The notes: a model not told the origin generated them from the letters alone. A stretch of DNA of 64,000 nucleotides from Vibrio sp. 10N (GCF_036245475.1 NZ_BTPM01000001.1:1798001-1862000), one strand, 5' to 3'. Shown: positions 52,601 through 62,271, counted from the stretch's first letter. Numbers and translations: made by a program.

Positions 52601-54055
52601 ATGCCACTTTTCAAATCGAAACTCGCGTTTATTACCCTCACGTTACTCACCCTAGCGGGCTGTGCGGCACCCCAGCCAGAGGTATCAGAGCAGTTCCAAA
52701 ATGATTGGGAATTTAAGACCGTCAAAGGCCAAGTCGCGTTGGTTGAAAGTGCGCCAGAAGCTATCGCTAGACGCATAGAACTGGTCCGTAACGCGAAAAC
52801 CAGTATCGACATCGAATATTTCTCTTGGAATAAAGACACCACGGGTCTTCTATTTCTAAACGAACTCGTATTAGCTGCCGATCGTGGCGTAAAAGTTAGA
52901 ATCATTCTAGACGATTTGCTCGTTTTCAATGAAAAGTGGCTGGCATCTGCCGCAACGCACGAAAACTTGGATATTCAGATCTTTAATCCGTTCAATTCGC
53001 GAAAAGCGGGCTGGTTGACGCGCGCCTTCGATTTTCAAAAACATCAAAAAGACCTCGACCATCGCTTGCACGAAAAATACATGAACATTGATGGTGAAAC
53101 ACTGGTGCTTGGTGGACGAAATATTGGTGACGATTACTTCAGTTATAAGCCTAAAAACAACTTTTTCGACCTAGACATACTGGTTCAAGGCGAGGTTACT
53201 GAGGATTTCGAAAGAAACTTCGAAGAACATTGGAACGCTTACTACACTTCAGATATTGAGTTTCTTATCGAGTTTAAAGATAAAAAACCATTACAGTCGT
53301 TTCATCGCACCTTTGAAAAGGTAACTAAGAGTAAGCAGAACGTAATCGCAGATATTGAAAGTAGAGTCAGAGCATTACAAGAGCCAAGCTATATTGCAGC
53401 CAAGCTAACACCGGTTTTCGACTCAGCGGAAAAGCTCCATGACTCGATGCCCTACTTTCGTCACCGTATTGAGCATTTCGTATACCGCTACCCAAGCGCT
53501 AAAAAGGAGCTGCTGATTTCGACACCTTACATGCTGCTAAATGAAGACGGTTTTAAAGTTGTCACTGACTTTGCAAACCACGGCGCAGACATAACGCTAG
53601 TGACTAACTCGATGGCATCAAATGATTCAGGTTTTGTGCCAGCTTACTATGAAAAACACAGAGATGAGCTTCTTGATAAAGGCGTGAGCATCTACGAATA
53701 CGATACTCACGCGATACACTTGAAGAATGTGAATACCCGTAAGGGGCACTACCATAACAAGGCATTTATTCTAGATGGTAAGTTGAGCTATATCGGTTCA
53801 TCTAACTTTGACCCACGCTCAGACTTCTTGAACTTAGAGTTTGGCGTCATGATAGAAAGTGAAGAGTTTGCCCGGCAGTTAGAGCACTACCTCCTTGGAG
53901 ACAAGAGCTTGTATTGGAAAGTGGAGAGAAGTAACCGAGGAAAATTGAAGTGGACTCGTGGGAATCAACTGAAAAACAAAGAACCTAATTATGGTGGTTC
54001 AAGCAAAGTGTTTGACAAGCTTTACCGAGTCATCAATATCGAAAATGAACTGTAG
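52601..54055 (+). CDS. Phospholipase D-like lipoprotein
   Basis: A 484-residue lipoprotein (lipobox LAGC) of the phospholipase D superfamily with two intact HKD motifs: HEKYMNID from His157 with GGRNIGDDYF, and HNKAFILD from His385 with GSSNFDPRSDFLN. This layout matches the cardiolipin-synthase-like, membrane-anchored PLD group. It would hydrolyse or transfer phosphatidyl groups at the envelope. It lies beside the patatin/pseudo-esterase locus. Confidence 0.93.
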   Translation: MPLFKSKLAFITLTLLTLAGCAAPQPEVSEQFQNDWEFKTVKGQVALVESAPEAIARRIELVRNAKTSIDIEYFSWNKDTTGLLFLNELVLAADRGVKVRIILDDLLVFNEKWLASAATHENLDIQIFNPFNSRKAGWLTRAFDFQKHQKDLDHRLHEKYMNIDGETLVLGGRNIGDDYFSYKPKNNFFDLDILVQGEVTEDFERNFEEHWNAYYTSDIEFLIEFKDKKPLQSFHRTFEKVTKSKQNVIADIESRVRALQEPSYIAAKLTPVFDSAEKLHDSMPYFRHRIEHFVYRYPSAKKELLISTPYMLLNEDGFKVVTDFANHGADITLVTNSMASNDSGFVPAYYEKHRDELLDKGVSIYEYDTHAIHLKNVNTRKGHYHNKAFILDGKLSYIGSSNFDPRSDFLNLEFGVMIESEEFARQLEHYLLGDKSLYWKVERSNRGKLKWTRGNQLKNKEPNYGGSSKVFDKLYRVINIENEL

Positions 54056-54059
54056 CATA

Positions 54060-54081
54060 CGCGCTAGACTATCCTAGCGCG
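54060..54081. terminator. Hairpin between convergent PLD and metalloprotease-like genes
   Basis: CGCGCTAG and CTAGCGCG close a 6-base loop just after the PLD stop. No T run. Confidence 0.5.
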
Positions 54082-54094
54082 CCCTTCAATGGCA

Positions 54095-54646
54095 TCAGTT
54101 TAGGTATCTGAGGGCGTTGTTATACGCCTCAATCTCAATTGGCGATTCTCGATAACCAAATATCTTCAACTGTAAAAAGTATTCGCGGGTGATATCTTCT
54201 AGGCCAAGCTCCTCTGATTGACGCACATGGATTAATTCATGGGACAGTAGCAGCTTATCACCCTTTGCCGCATGCTTAATGTAAATACCATAGCCATACG
54301 TCATCCCAACTAAGTATGGCGAATCTAGCCCTAATCGCTCCATTTGAAACTTAAGAGATTCATTTTGGGGCATGGGCAGTTCATCAACATACAATACCCT
54401 AACCTTCTCGGGATGCTTTATACCCACACGCAGAGCAATGTCCATATACTGAGGCAATAATGGGACACCATTTTCTAGTGCACGCCGTTCGTTATTCTTA
54501 ACAAACTCCAGTGCCAACGGCATATAAGGCTCAATTTGATCCGTAATATATTGCGGTGGGTTTTGATGCAGCTCGTGATTGTCTTTACAACCGACTAAGC
54601 CACTCAAAAGTAATGGGATAAAGAGTACCGTTGTATACTTAAGCAA
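54095..54646 (-). CDS. HExxH metallopeptidase-like lipoprotein
   Basis: A 183-residue lipoprotein (lipobox GLVGC, Cys20). The zinc motif HELIH is at residues 136-140, followed by VRQSEELG and an IEIEAYNNALRYL end that may give the third ligand. This is the DUF4157-like HELIHVRQ type, seen in small envelope proteins of unknown substrate. It is convergent with the PLD gene. Confidence 0.8.
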   Translation of the reverse strand: MLKYTTVLFIPLLLSGLVGCKDNHELHQNPPQYITDQIEPYMPLALEFVKNNERRALENGVPLLPQYMDIALRVGIKHPEKVRVLYVDELPMPQNESLKFQMERLGLDSPYLVGMTYGYGIYIKHAAKGDKLLLSHELIHVRQSEELGLEDITREYFLQLKIFGYRESPIEIEAYNNALRYLN

Positions 54647-54767
54647 TGAAAACCCACCTTAAAAGATTGATAAAAAGCCATATTTAAGTCAAACAACGCT
54701 ACCACACCTGTTTGAATAGCCCGAAAAGGTTGGTCTGTTTCTATACTCTCTCTCGCAATTTTGGCAT

Positions 54768-54800
54768 AAAAAAACGCGCTAGCTTAACTAGCGCGTTTTT
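54768..54800 (-). terminator. Terminator of the GNAT gene at 54814
   Basis: 12-bp arms AAAACGCGCTAG and CTAGCGCGTTTT with a 5-base loop; on the minus strand a run of seven T follows. Confidence 0.92.
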
Positions 54801-54813
54801 CATCAATATTCGT

Positions 54814-55407
54814 TTAACCTTGAACTGGGCGTAACATAAACCAGTAAGGGAAGTTTTCACTCTTAGAAAGGACTTCAAAACCACGTCGTTCAAACGTCTT
54901 CACGACCTTTTCACTTGAGGCAACGACGTAAGTTGGCTTGCCCGCCGCATCGGCTTGATCAGTGACCGTTTTAATCAGTGCACTTGCTAAACCTTTACCG
55001 CCTGCTTTCGGAGATACACCCAAGCCCCATAGCCAGTAGCAATCTTGCATTGGTGGTACAGCAAGCATTTGTTCGCACACTTCTTTAGCAATCTCGATTC
55101 GATTAGAGCCCATCATGCGAGTAACGATAGATAACACTTCCATTTTCTGCATCACATCGGGTTGATGAGTGCCTGGCGGACGCATGATAACGCAGCCATC
55201 TCTTTCAGGTGTTGTGTAAACTTCACCACCAGCAAGTCCCCATTCACCCACTGCCCAACGCCAGTAACAATCATGGGCAAAGTCTGCCACTTCATCTTGA
55301 CGCAACGCGGCTTGCATCGCTTCATTATCTGCGTACGCATCCAAGAACATGGCACACAGCTCGGACACTGCTGAGTAGTCGGCTTTAATAATTTGTAATT
55401 CAGACAT
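54814..55407 (-). CDS. GNAT family N-acetyltransferase
   Basis: A 197-residue acetyltransferase with an N-terminal helical half (SAVSELCAMFLDAYADNEAM) and a C-terminal core: YWLWGLGVSPKAGGKGLASALI (acetyl-CoA loop) and ERRGFEVLSKSENFPYWFMLRP. The shape fits the group with two half-domains that includes antibiotic and polyamine acetyltransferases, but the substrate is unknown. It ends at a strong terminator. Confidence 0.9.
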   Translation of the reverse strand: MSELQIIKADYSAVSELCAMFLDAYADNEAMQAALRQDEVADFAHDCYWRWAVGEWGLAGGEVYTTPERDGCVIMRPPGTHQPDVMQKMEVLSIVTRMMGSNRIEIAKEVCEQMLAVPPMQDCYWLWGLGVSPKAGGKGLASALIKTVTDQADAAGKPTYVVASSEKVVKTFERRGFEVLSKSENFPYWFMLRPVQG

Positions 55408-55677
55408 GCTACTTCCTCTTGGCTAATATGGGTTAGCAAGTACAACTTTCCGCTTGCTAGACTTGAATTGTCACCCGTTTAGGTTACTTACGTGCAAAAC
55501 ACTTTGTCAATCATCCAACGAAGCATTTGACCACTCGCTAACCAAATCACAACACTCTTTCAATATTAGCCGACGCTCTACCTTTTGTTACTAAATGTAT
55601 CACAAAGGAATTATGGAGAATCATTTGCAACAACAAGCAGCACTTCCACTTCTAACAAACCGCCTTTGTATCTGTAC
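55408..55677. other. 270-base intergenic region
   Basis: Upstream of the GNAT gene. A 22-codon frame with a ribosome-site-like AAAGGA (55613-55681) is present but overlaps the end of the convergent-strand transporter gene and is probably chance. No other element is seen. Confidence 0.45.
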
Positions 55678-57015
55678 CTAAGAACGTTTAAGGAAAATTG
55701 CCACGACAGCCGCTAACGCTAGAGCAAAACAATAGTAAGAATTTGCGATGATATCTAATGGCGACAAGTTAAATACCGAGCCTAGCAATAATACCTGAGC
55801 ACCGTACGGAAGCAGCCCTTGGATTACACAAGAGTAGATATCTAGTAGACTTGCCGAACGTTTTGGCGCGACTTGATACTCATCGGCCAACTCTTTAGCC
55901 ACACTGCCCGACACAATAATCGCCACGGTGTTGTTCGCAGTACATAAGTTGACCATTGAAACCAAACCAGCGATACCAAACTCACTTGCTCTTCGGCTTG
56001 ACGTTTTATCATGGGTCGAGCCAAAAGTTCGAATAGCTCGACTCACTAACTTAGTTAAAAATGCCAATCCACCTTGCTGGCGCATCAGCTCGCTCAAACC
56101 GCCAATTAGCATCGATAACAGGAAAATTTCCTGCATATTGCCAAAACCAGTGTAAATGTCCTGGCCGAGTGTCGTTAGACTATAATCATCAACAGATAGC
56201 AAACTCACTCCACCAGCAAGCAAAATACCGACAGTCAACACAACGAACACATTCAAACCAGATACCGCAAGTACAAGAATGGCCAAATAAGGCATTACTT
56301 TCAGCCACTCAATTGCGTCAGTTTCAGGTAAAGTCGTCGCCGAACTGTTGAAAGCAAAAATAAGCATCGCAACTAACGCAGCGGGAATCGCGATTTTGAC
56401 GTTCTCTTTAAACTTGTCTCTCATGTGACACCCTTGAGAGCGCGTCGCTGCAATAGTGGTATCCGAGATAATCGACAAGTTGTCGCCAAACATCGCACCG
56501 CTCAGCACTACACCCGCCGTCAACGGAATGCTCATTCCCGCTGACTGGGCGATTCCAAGAGCAACCGGAGCAACTGCTGCGATTGTTCCCATTGACGTAC
56601 CCATTGCAGTGGCAATAAAGGCAGAAATAAGAAAAATGCCTGGCAAAATCATACTGGTTGGGATGGCCGAAAGGCCAAGATTTACCGTTGCATCTACGCC
56701 GCCCGAGGCTTTAGCGACCGCAGCAAAAGCACCAGCCAACAAATAGATCATGCACATTGCAACGATGTCTTGATGGCCAACACCACGTAAAAACTGCTCA
56801 ATAGCACGGTTAAGCTTCTCTTTACTCAGCAAGACTGCTAATACCACAGCTGGAAGCGCTGCAATCGGTGCTGGTAGCTGATAGAAAGCAAATTCAACCC
56901 CTTGCCAAGATAGGTAGCTACCTACTCCAATAAAAAGAGCTAAAAAAAGTGCAAGAGGTAACAGAGCTACGCCAGAAGCTTGAACTGATTGAGAGGTTTT
57001 ATGTTGTGTAGACAT
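55678..57015 (-). CDS. NhaC-family transporter, probably MetT-type methionine transporter
   Basis: A 445-residue inner-membrane protein with about 11-12 helices; NhaC-superfamily patterns include AVAKASGGVDATVNLG, ISAFIATAMGTSMGTIAAVAPV and GAMFGDNLSIISDTTIAATRSQG. Annotation by similarity alone would be Na+/H+ antiporter. Three tandem MetJ-like boxes upstream point instead to the methionine-regulated MetT branch, which comparative genomics proposed as a methionine transporter in Vibrio and Shewanella. Confidence 0.88.
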   Translation of the reverse strand: MSTQHKTSQSVQASGVALLPLALFLALFIGVGSYLSWQGVEFAFYQLPAPIAALPAVVLAVLLSKEKLNRAIEQFLRGVGHQDIVAMCMIYLLAGAFAAVAKASGGVDATVNLGLSAIPTSMILPGIFLISAFIATAMGTSMGTIAAVAPVALGIAQSAGMSIPLTAGVVLSGAMFGDNLSIISDTTIAATRSQGCHMRDKFKENVKIAIPAALVAMLIFAFNSSATTLPETDAIEWLKVMPYLAILVLAVSGLNVFVVLTVGILLAGGVSLLSVDDYSLTTLGQDIYTGFGNMQEIFLLSMLIGGLSELMRQQGGLAFLTKLVSRAIRTFGSTHDKTSSRRASEFGIAGLVSMVNLCTANNTVAIIVSGSVAKELADEYQVAPKRSASLLDIYSCVIQGLLPYGAQVLLLGSVFNLSPLDIIANSYYCFALALAAVVAIFLKRS

Positions 57016-57066
57016 ACTAAAAGTCGCGTCGATGACAGAAAGGCGAGCAGACTAATCTCAACCAAT

Positions 57067-57090
57067 AGACTTGTCAACGTCTAGACGTCC
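57067..57090 (-). promoter_or_regulatory. Three tandem MetJ-like boxes
   Basis: AGACTTGT, CAACGTCT and AGACGTCC lie head to tail at 57067-57090; the MetJ consensus is repeated AGACGTCT (matches 6, 6 and 7 of 8). They are about 50-75 bases upstream of the transporter ATG at 57015, where repression by MetJ with S-adenosylmethionine would act. Confidence 0.7.
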
Positions 57091-57138
57091 AAATGGCCGA
57101 TAATTAATTACGAAACAAAATGAGTTGCGTATAAGTAG

Positions 57139-59214
57139 TTAGAGCGCTGTGGAATAGAGGTCATAGTGTTCAAGCCAAGCGATCGCCTCATTCATTGGCA
57201 TCGCTTTGGCATAATAGAACCCCTGTGCAACCTTAATGCCGTACTCTCTCGCAAAAGCCTGCTGCTGTACCGTTTCTACCCCTTCAATAACAATATCAAA
57301 GCTGAGCTCCTTAGACAGTAAAGTGATGGCTTTAATGATCGCTCGTGTTTCGGGCTTATTGGCTGCCTCTTTAGTGAAGGAGCTATCTATTTTAACGGTC
57401 GAGAATGGGAAGTTTTTCAATAAATCTAGCGAGGCATTACCAGTGCCAAAATCGTCCAACTGCAACGAAAAGCCCATTTTTTTGAGTCGGTCTAGAGAAA
57501 GCAGTGTTTCCTGTTTATTTCGAAATATCGCGGTTTCGGTCAGTTCGAGTGGAAAGCGGCTCGCACTCAGTCCTGTTTCAAGTACCCTGCGTTTCAAAAA
57601 TGGAATAAAGTGCTCATGTTCAAGTTGTACGGCAGAGATATTGATCGATACAGTATGATTGAAACCGTTGCTCTCCAAGCTACGTTGAAACTCTATGCAT
57701 TTTTCAAACACAAACTCGCCAACCCGCATAATATCAACGGTTCTTTCTAGCATTGGAACAAAGATAGCCGGACTCAGGTAACTGCCATCATCTTGCTTCC
57801 AACGTAGCAGAGCCTCAAATCCCGTCACATTCAAAGTACCTACTTCCACTTGAGGCTGAAACCAGACTTCGAAACTGCCCTGCTCAACCGCCCTGCGCAG
57901 TTTATGATATAAACTGAATTTACGTCGGCTCGCCTCACCAATATCAATCGTGAAACGCTGAATGCCTGATGTACTCACCGGATTGCGCTTAGCAAAATAC
58001 ATTGCAGTATCTGCGCAGGAAAGTAGCGACTTGATCTCTACGCCGTCATCTGGAAAGCGTGCTATCCCTATCGAGCAATCAATTCTAAGCTGGGTAGACT
58101 CAAAGGTCACCGGAAGACGAATTATGGCTTGTAACTCACGCGCAAATAGTAGCGCCTCTTGCTCACTGTCCGTGAAATGTAGAATAGCGAATTCATCTCC
58201 GCCCAAACGAGCGATACTGTCACGCTCATCAGAGAGCTGTAAAATAGCCGCGCTCACCGTTTTCAACAGTGTATCACCAGCTAAATGTCCTAAGTTGTCA
58301 TTCACTGACTTAAAGTTATCGATATCTAGGAAAAACAAGAACGCGCTTCGATTGTTTTCAAGCAGGACTTTAAAGCGCTCAAAAAAGCTCAATCGATTAG
58401 GTAGGCCGGTAAGAAAATCGGTTCGAGCGAGAGAGACGGCGTTTCCCTCTGCCTCTTTACGCATCTCGACCTCTGCTACGAGCTCTTTTTTACTCACGGT
58501 TGTCACTTGGAGCTCCCGGTACATCTCTTCTAGGCTTTGAAACAGTTCATGCCATTCTCGAATACGGGAGTATTTGGAGTGGTTCGAGTCATAATGAGCA
58601 TAATCTTGGCCGATTTTCTTCATTTCGTGTCGCACAGTTTTAAGCGGCACGATCAACGCTGTGTATAGCACAATCAAAACGACAAGTGAGAGAAACGTAG
58701 TACTGCCCACCGCCACGGTTTGATTCCAAGATAGTCTCGATAACTCGAGCGCCGCGAGCTGTCTCGCCTCTTCACTCAAGTTATGCAGTTGAGTGATCAG
58801 ATTCTGACTGTAAGTGTTCAGATTGATGGTAATCCACTGAATGTCCTTATCTATCGTTGCTTCGCTCAATCGCTCAAATTGCATTCGAATCCGTGAAATA
58901 TCAGTAGACAGACGCTTGGCCAACATCTTCTCTTCTAGTTGAGTGATGTTGAGTAATTGACCCGCTTGCTTCTCAATCTTGTCTAGGGTATCTGACCACT
59001 GAGTTAAAGATTCAGAACGACGATAGAGATTATAATCAGCGACAATGACGTTCAAACGTGATGCTTGTTGACTGATTTCAAAAGCCTGCTCATCCAACGA
59101 CAGTACGTCATCTCTCACCGCGTTTTGCTTTTGGGATAGGTAGGCCGTGGTCAGCATGAAAGCAGCAACCAAAGTAACAAACAGGGTTAAGATTTGCTTA
59201 ATACTCGTTTTCAT
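57139..59214 (-). CDS. Membrane GGDEF-EAL protein
   Basis: A 691-residue inner-membrane protein: helix at about residues 8-25, periplasmic helical sensor region (about 26-165), second helix (about 170-190), GGDEF domain with intact RLGGDEFAI, and EAL domain with EALLRW, ETAIF, DDFGTG and EGVET all kept. Both cyclic di-GMP synthesis and breakdown are chemically possible; the inhibitory RxxD site is missing (DERD). Its start overlaps the end of the preceding substrate-binding gene by 17 bases, so the two work together. Confidence 0.93.
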   Translation of the reverse strand: MKTSIKQILTLFVTLVAAFMLTTAYLSQKQNAVRDDVLSLDEQAFEISQQASRLNVIVADYNLYRRSESLTQWSDTLDKIEKQAGQLLNITQLEEKMLAKRLSTDISRIRMQFERLSEATIDKDIQWITINLNTYSQNLITQLHNLSEEARQLAALELSRLSWNQTVAVGSTTFLSLVVLIVLYTALIVPLKTVRHEMKKIGQDYAHYDSNHSKYSRIREWHELFQSLEEMYRELQVTTVSKKELVAEVEMRKEAEGNAVSLARTDFLTGLPNRLSFFERFKVLLENNRSAFLFFLDIDNFKSVNDNLGHLAGDTLLKTVSAAILQLSDERDSIARLGGDEFAILHFTDSEQEALLFARELQAIIRLPVTFESTQLRIDCSIGIARFPDDGVEIKSLLSCADTAMYFAKRNPVSTSGIQRFTIDIGEASRRKFSLYHKLRRAVEQGSFEVWFQPQVEVGTLNVTGFEALLRWKQDDGSYLSPAIFVPMLERTVDIMRVGEFVFEKCIEFQRSLESNGFNHTVSINISAVQLEHEHFIPFLKRRVLETGLSASRFPLELTETAIFRNKQETLLSLDRLKKMGFSLQLDDFGTGNASLDLLKNFPFSTVKIDSSFTKEAANKPETRAIIKAITLLSKELSFDIVIEGVETVQQQAFAREYGIKVAQGFYYAKAMPMNEAIAWLEHYDLYSTAL

Positions 59215-60178
59215 AGTCTAAAATCGTCTGTCTAAGCGGCGCGGCATCACGAAGCGGTTTTGGTCTCAATAGGTTTTTCGTATCAGTCGTTGAGTCTGCC
59301 GACAAACCATGCGACTGCAACCATACAAACTCTCGATCAAACAACGCGATGAGAGGCTGGTAAAGTGACACCGATAACACGCTATCTGCGAGAAGCTTTT
59401 GCACTTGTTTGGCATCTGCATTAAAACTGTCCATCAGCACTTGCTTGGCATAATCAGGCTGCTCTTCAAGGACGGACTCTGCGTCAATCATCGCAAGCAG
59501 CAATCGCGATACGTCTTCATCGGAAAGGCGTCGATGCGCCAGCATCAATTCATATTGAAGGAAGGTTCCGGGAAAATACTTCACAAAGCCGGTCTGGTTT
59601 GTTTGAGAAATAAGTTCTGAAACAAAGGGCTCTCGAATCGTTATATAGTCGCATTCACCTTCAATAAGGTGACGATTTAGTTCAGAGACGGGCACAAATT
59701 TAAAGATGACATTTTGCGCACCACTTCGCTCCGCCAAAGCTTGTCCAAAAAAGTGCAGCGCTGATACATACTGCGTACAAAGCACCTTATTTTCGAGATC
59801 CGCGAGGCTCGAAAATGGTTGCAGGCTTGCAATAGCATTGGAGTTATCTGAATCAAAGACCGTCGCCACTACACGATAATCCGGTAGTAAATGTTGACGT
59901 GCGAGATAGGCAATATCCGCGGCGAATATGACGTCGGCATCGATTTCACCATCAATCACTGAACGAAGCGCTAATGTCCCACTGGGTCTAGGTTCGATTG
60001 TCAGGTTAAGATTTTGCTTTTCAAACCTTTCTGCGGCATGAGCGAGATACAACAAACTGGCACCGGGCTGAAGACCCGTTACCACGGTGACATCTTTAGG
60101 TAGAGATTGCGTCGTTTCCTTCTCACCACAGCCTAAAAGCAGTGTGGCGCACAACATCATAATCGGCACACGTCCCAT
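59198..60178 (-). CDS. Substrate-binding lipoprotein (NMT1/THI5-like), partner of GGDEF-EAL
   Basis: A 326-residue lipoprotein (lipobox LLLGC, Cys17) with the periplasmic binding fold of the NMT1/ThiY/NrtA/SsuA kind: TGLQPGASLLYLAHAAERFEK type start, DVIFAADIAYLA, TIREPFVSELIS. No permease or ATPase genes are near. Instead it overlaps a GGDEF-EAL gene, like NspS with MbaA in Vibrio cholerae, where a binding protein feeds ligand state to the cyclic di-GMP enzyme. The ligand is unknown; the family often binds aromatic or pyrimidine-like compounds. Confidence 0.88.
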   Translation of the reverse strand: MGRVPIMMLCATLLLGCGEKETTQSLPKDVTVVTGLQPGASLLYLAHAAERFEKQNLNLTIEPRPSGTLALRSVIDGEIDADVIFAADIAYLARQHLLPDYRVVATVFDSDNSNAIASLQPFSSLADLENKVLCTQYVSALHFFGQALAERSGAQNVIFKFVPVSELNRHLIEGECDYITIREPFVSELISQTNQTGFVKYFPGTFLQYELMLAHRRLSDEDVSRLLLAMIDAESVLEEQPDYAKQVLMDSFNADAKQVQKLLADSVLSVSLYQPLIALFDREFVWLQSHGLSADSTTDTKNLLRPKPLRDAAPLRQTILDYENEY

Positions 60179-60391
60179 GTAATGTACCTCGCCTTTTTTC
60201 TTTTAATATAGTAAACAATTGGCCGTATTGTATATTTCCTTCAGAAGTACAAAAAAATGCGCAATTAGGCAGCAACAACATCTTAAAAATAGATTGTTGA
60301 TTGCCATGTTTTGGCAGCGGTGGTCTAATATGGACTCAACGGAAAGCCCTGATTGTAAAGGCTCTCTCTCAGAACAAAGGAAGCATGCCCC

Positions 60392-61813
60392 ATGTCTCAG
60401 CACCAACCCACTTTTTTCTTCTTCGATTACGAAACTTGGGGGGTGAGCCCGGCGAAAGACAGACCTTGTCAGTTCGCTGGGGTAAGAACGGATGCAGACT
60501 TTAATATCATTGGCGAGCCTTTGGTCATTTATTGCCAACCACCCGCCGATTACCTTCCTTCACCAGAAGCTGCGCTCATTACCGGAATTACCCCTCAGCT
60601 ATGCCAAGAAAAAGGGCTCTCGGAGCCTGAGTTCATCGCCAAGATCCATGAACAATTAGCGACGCCAAATACCACCAGTCTCGGCTATAACAGCATTCGC
60701 TTTGACGATGAAGTGACTCGATACACCTGCTACCGCAATTTCATCGATCCTTATGCTTGGAGCTGGCAAAACGGCAACTCTCGCTGGGATCTGCTCGACG
60801 TCATGAGAGCGTGTCACGCACTGCGCCCAGATGGTATTGAGTGGCCAGAAAATGAAGAAGGATTTACTAGCTTCAAACTGGAGCACCTTTCTGTTGCCAA
60901 CGGTATTGAGCATGAAAATGCTCACGATGCGATGGCCGATGTCATCGCTACTATTGAGCTCGCGAAAAAAGTCAAAGCGGCTCAGCCTAAGCTGTTTGAT
61001 TATTTCTATTCCATGCGCCAAAAGCGCAAGTTGAACGAGTTGGTTGATATCGTCAATATGACGCCACTAATGCACGTCTCAGGAATGCTCGGGAAAGAGT
61101 GTCAGTACACTAGCTGGGTCGTACCAATTGCTTGGCATCCTACTAATCAAAACGCAGTTATTGTCGCGGATTTAGCGAAAGATCCTCAGCCTTTGCTCGA
61201 TCTTGATGTTGAAGCGCTGCACCAAAGACTCTACACCAAGCGCGATGAACTCGGTCAAGATGAGCTTCCAGTGCCACTCAAGCTTATTCACTTAAACAAG
61301 TGCCCAATTCTAGCGCCGGCCAAAACACTCACTGCCGAAAATGCAGCGAACATTGGTATTGACCGTGAGCAGTGTTTAAAAAACCTTGCGCTTATTAAGC
61401 AGCACCCAGAAGTTCGTGAGAAGTTGATCGGCCTCTACAGCATTGAACGTGAATATGCAGAAGACAATGATGTCGATACTCAACTCTACAGCGGATTCTT
61501 CACTCCTGCGGATAAAAGTGCGATGGATATTATTCGCGAGACAGAACCGAATAATCTATCTGCATTAGACATTAGTTTTTGTGATTCTAGAATTGAGCCT
61601 CTGCTATTCCGATATCGCGCGCGCCACTTCGCTTGGACGCTTGATGAGTCGGAGCAGACAAGGTGGGCAAATCATTGTCGTGAGTTTTTCGAAAGTCGTA
61701 TTGAAGATTACATGCTAAATATGGAAAACTTAGTTCACGAACATGAGTCTGACGAGAAAAAGCTCGCCATACTAAAATCCGTCTACCGCTACGTGGAGCG
61801 TCTCGTTTCTTAA
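60392..61813 (+). CDS. sbcB: Exodeoxyribonuclease I
   Basis: A 473-residue protein, full length for SbcB. Exonuclease motifs: FFFFDYETWG (Asp, Glu) near the N-terminus, SLGYNSIRFDDEV (motif II) and HENAHDAMADVIATIELA (motif III His and Asp), followed by the SH3-like and helical C-terminal domains that close round single-stranded DNA. It digests ssDNA 3' to 5' in repair and recombination. Confidence 0.97.
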   Translation: MSQHQPTFFFFDYETWGVSPAKDRPCQFAGVRTDADFNIIGEPLVIYCQPPADYLPSPEAALITGITPQLCQEKGLSEPEFIAKIHEQLATPNTTSLGYNSIRFDDEVTRYTCYRNFIDPYAWSWQNGNSRWDLLDVMRACHALRPDGIEWPENEEGFTSFKLEHLSVANGIEHENAHDAMADVIATIELAKKVKAAQPKLFDYFYSMRQKRKLNELVDIVNMTPLMHVSGMLGKECQYTSWVVPIAWHPTNQNAVIVADLAKDPQPLLDLDVEALHQRLYTKRDELGQDELPVPLKLIHLNKCPILAPAKTLTAENAANIGIDREQCLKNLALIKQHPEVREKLIGLYSIEREYAEDNDVDTQLYSGFFTPADKSAMDIIRETEPNNLSALDISFCDSRIEPLLFRYRARHFAWTLDESEQTRWANHCREFFESRIEDYMLNMENLVHEHESDEKKLAILKSVYRYVERLVS

Positions 61814-61904
61814 CACCTTCATCCACGTAGTCGAAGGCAGCCTAATTATTCTATGTTTAGGCTGCCCACTGTATGAACACTCTATTTTTTACTAAGAGGA
61901 AGCC

Positions 61905-62270
61905 ATGCTAAAAACCGTGCTTCGCTATGTAGCCTCTTTTGCCATTATTTTTGTTTCACTTTGGTTAGGTAACGCCCTTCAAAGCCTACTCGACGTTTCC
62001 ATCCCTGGAAGTGTGTTTGGCATGTTGCTTCTATTTGCAGGCCTAGCCACCGGCATGATCCCGGTTCGCTTAGTGCAACCCGGAGCTCATGTGTTTATTC
62101 GCTATATGATTTTGCTCTTTGTGCCGATAAGTGTCGGCCTGATGAATCACTTCGATATGCTAGTGAGCAACGCACTCCCTATTCTAGCTAGTGCTGTGGG
62201 TGGATCTTTGATCGTATTGATTGTGCTTTCGGTGTTCCTTGATCGCTTTTTAAAGAAGGGAGACAAGTAA
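61905..62270 (+). CDS. CidA/LrgA family holin-like protein
   Basis: A 121-residue membrane protein with four hydrophobic segments; the block IPGSVFGMLLLFAGLATGMI and PISVGLMNHFD are typical. LrgA/CidA proteins act as holin-like small channels and have been tied to pyruvate or other metabolite transport. The stop at 62270 is one base before the lrgB-like start. Confidence 0.92.
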   Translation: MLKTVLRYVASFAIIFVSLWLGNALQSLLDVSIPGSVFGMLLLFAGLATGMIPVRLVQPGAHVFIRYMILLFVPISVGLMNHFDMLVSNALPILASAVGGSLIVLIVLSVFLDRFLKKGDK

Positions 62271-62271
62271 T

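Noticed and set aside
55613..55681. 22-codon frame with AAAGGA upstream
   Set aside because: Low-complexity content (QQQ, LPLL) and it overlaps the end of the opposite-strand transporter gene; no sign of a function.
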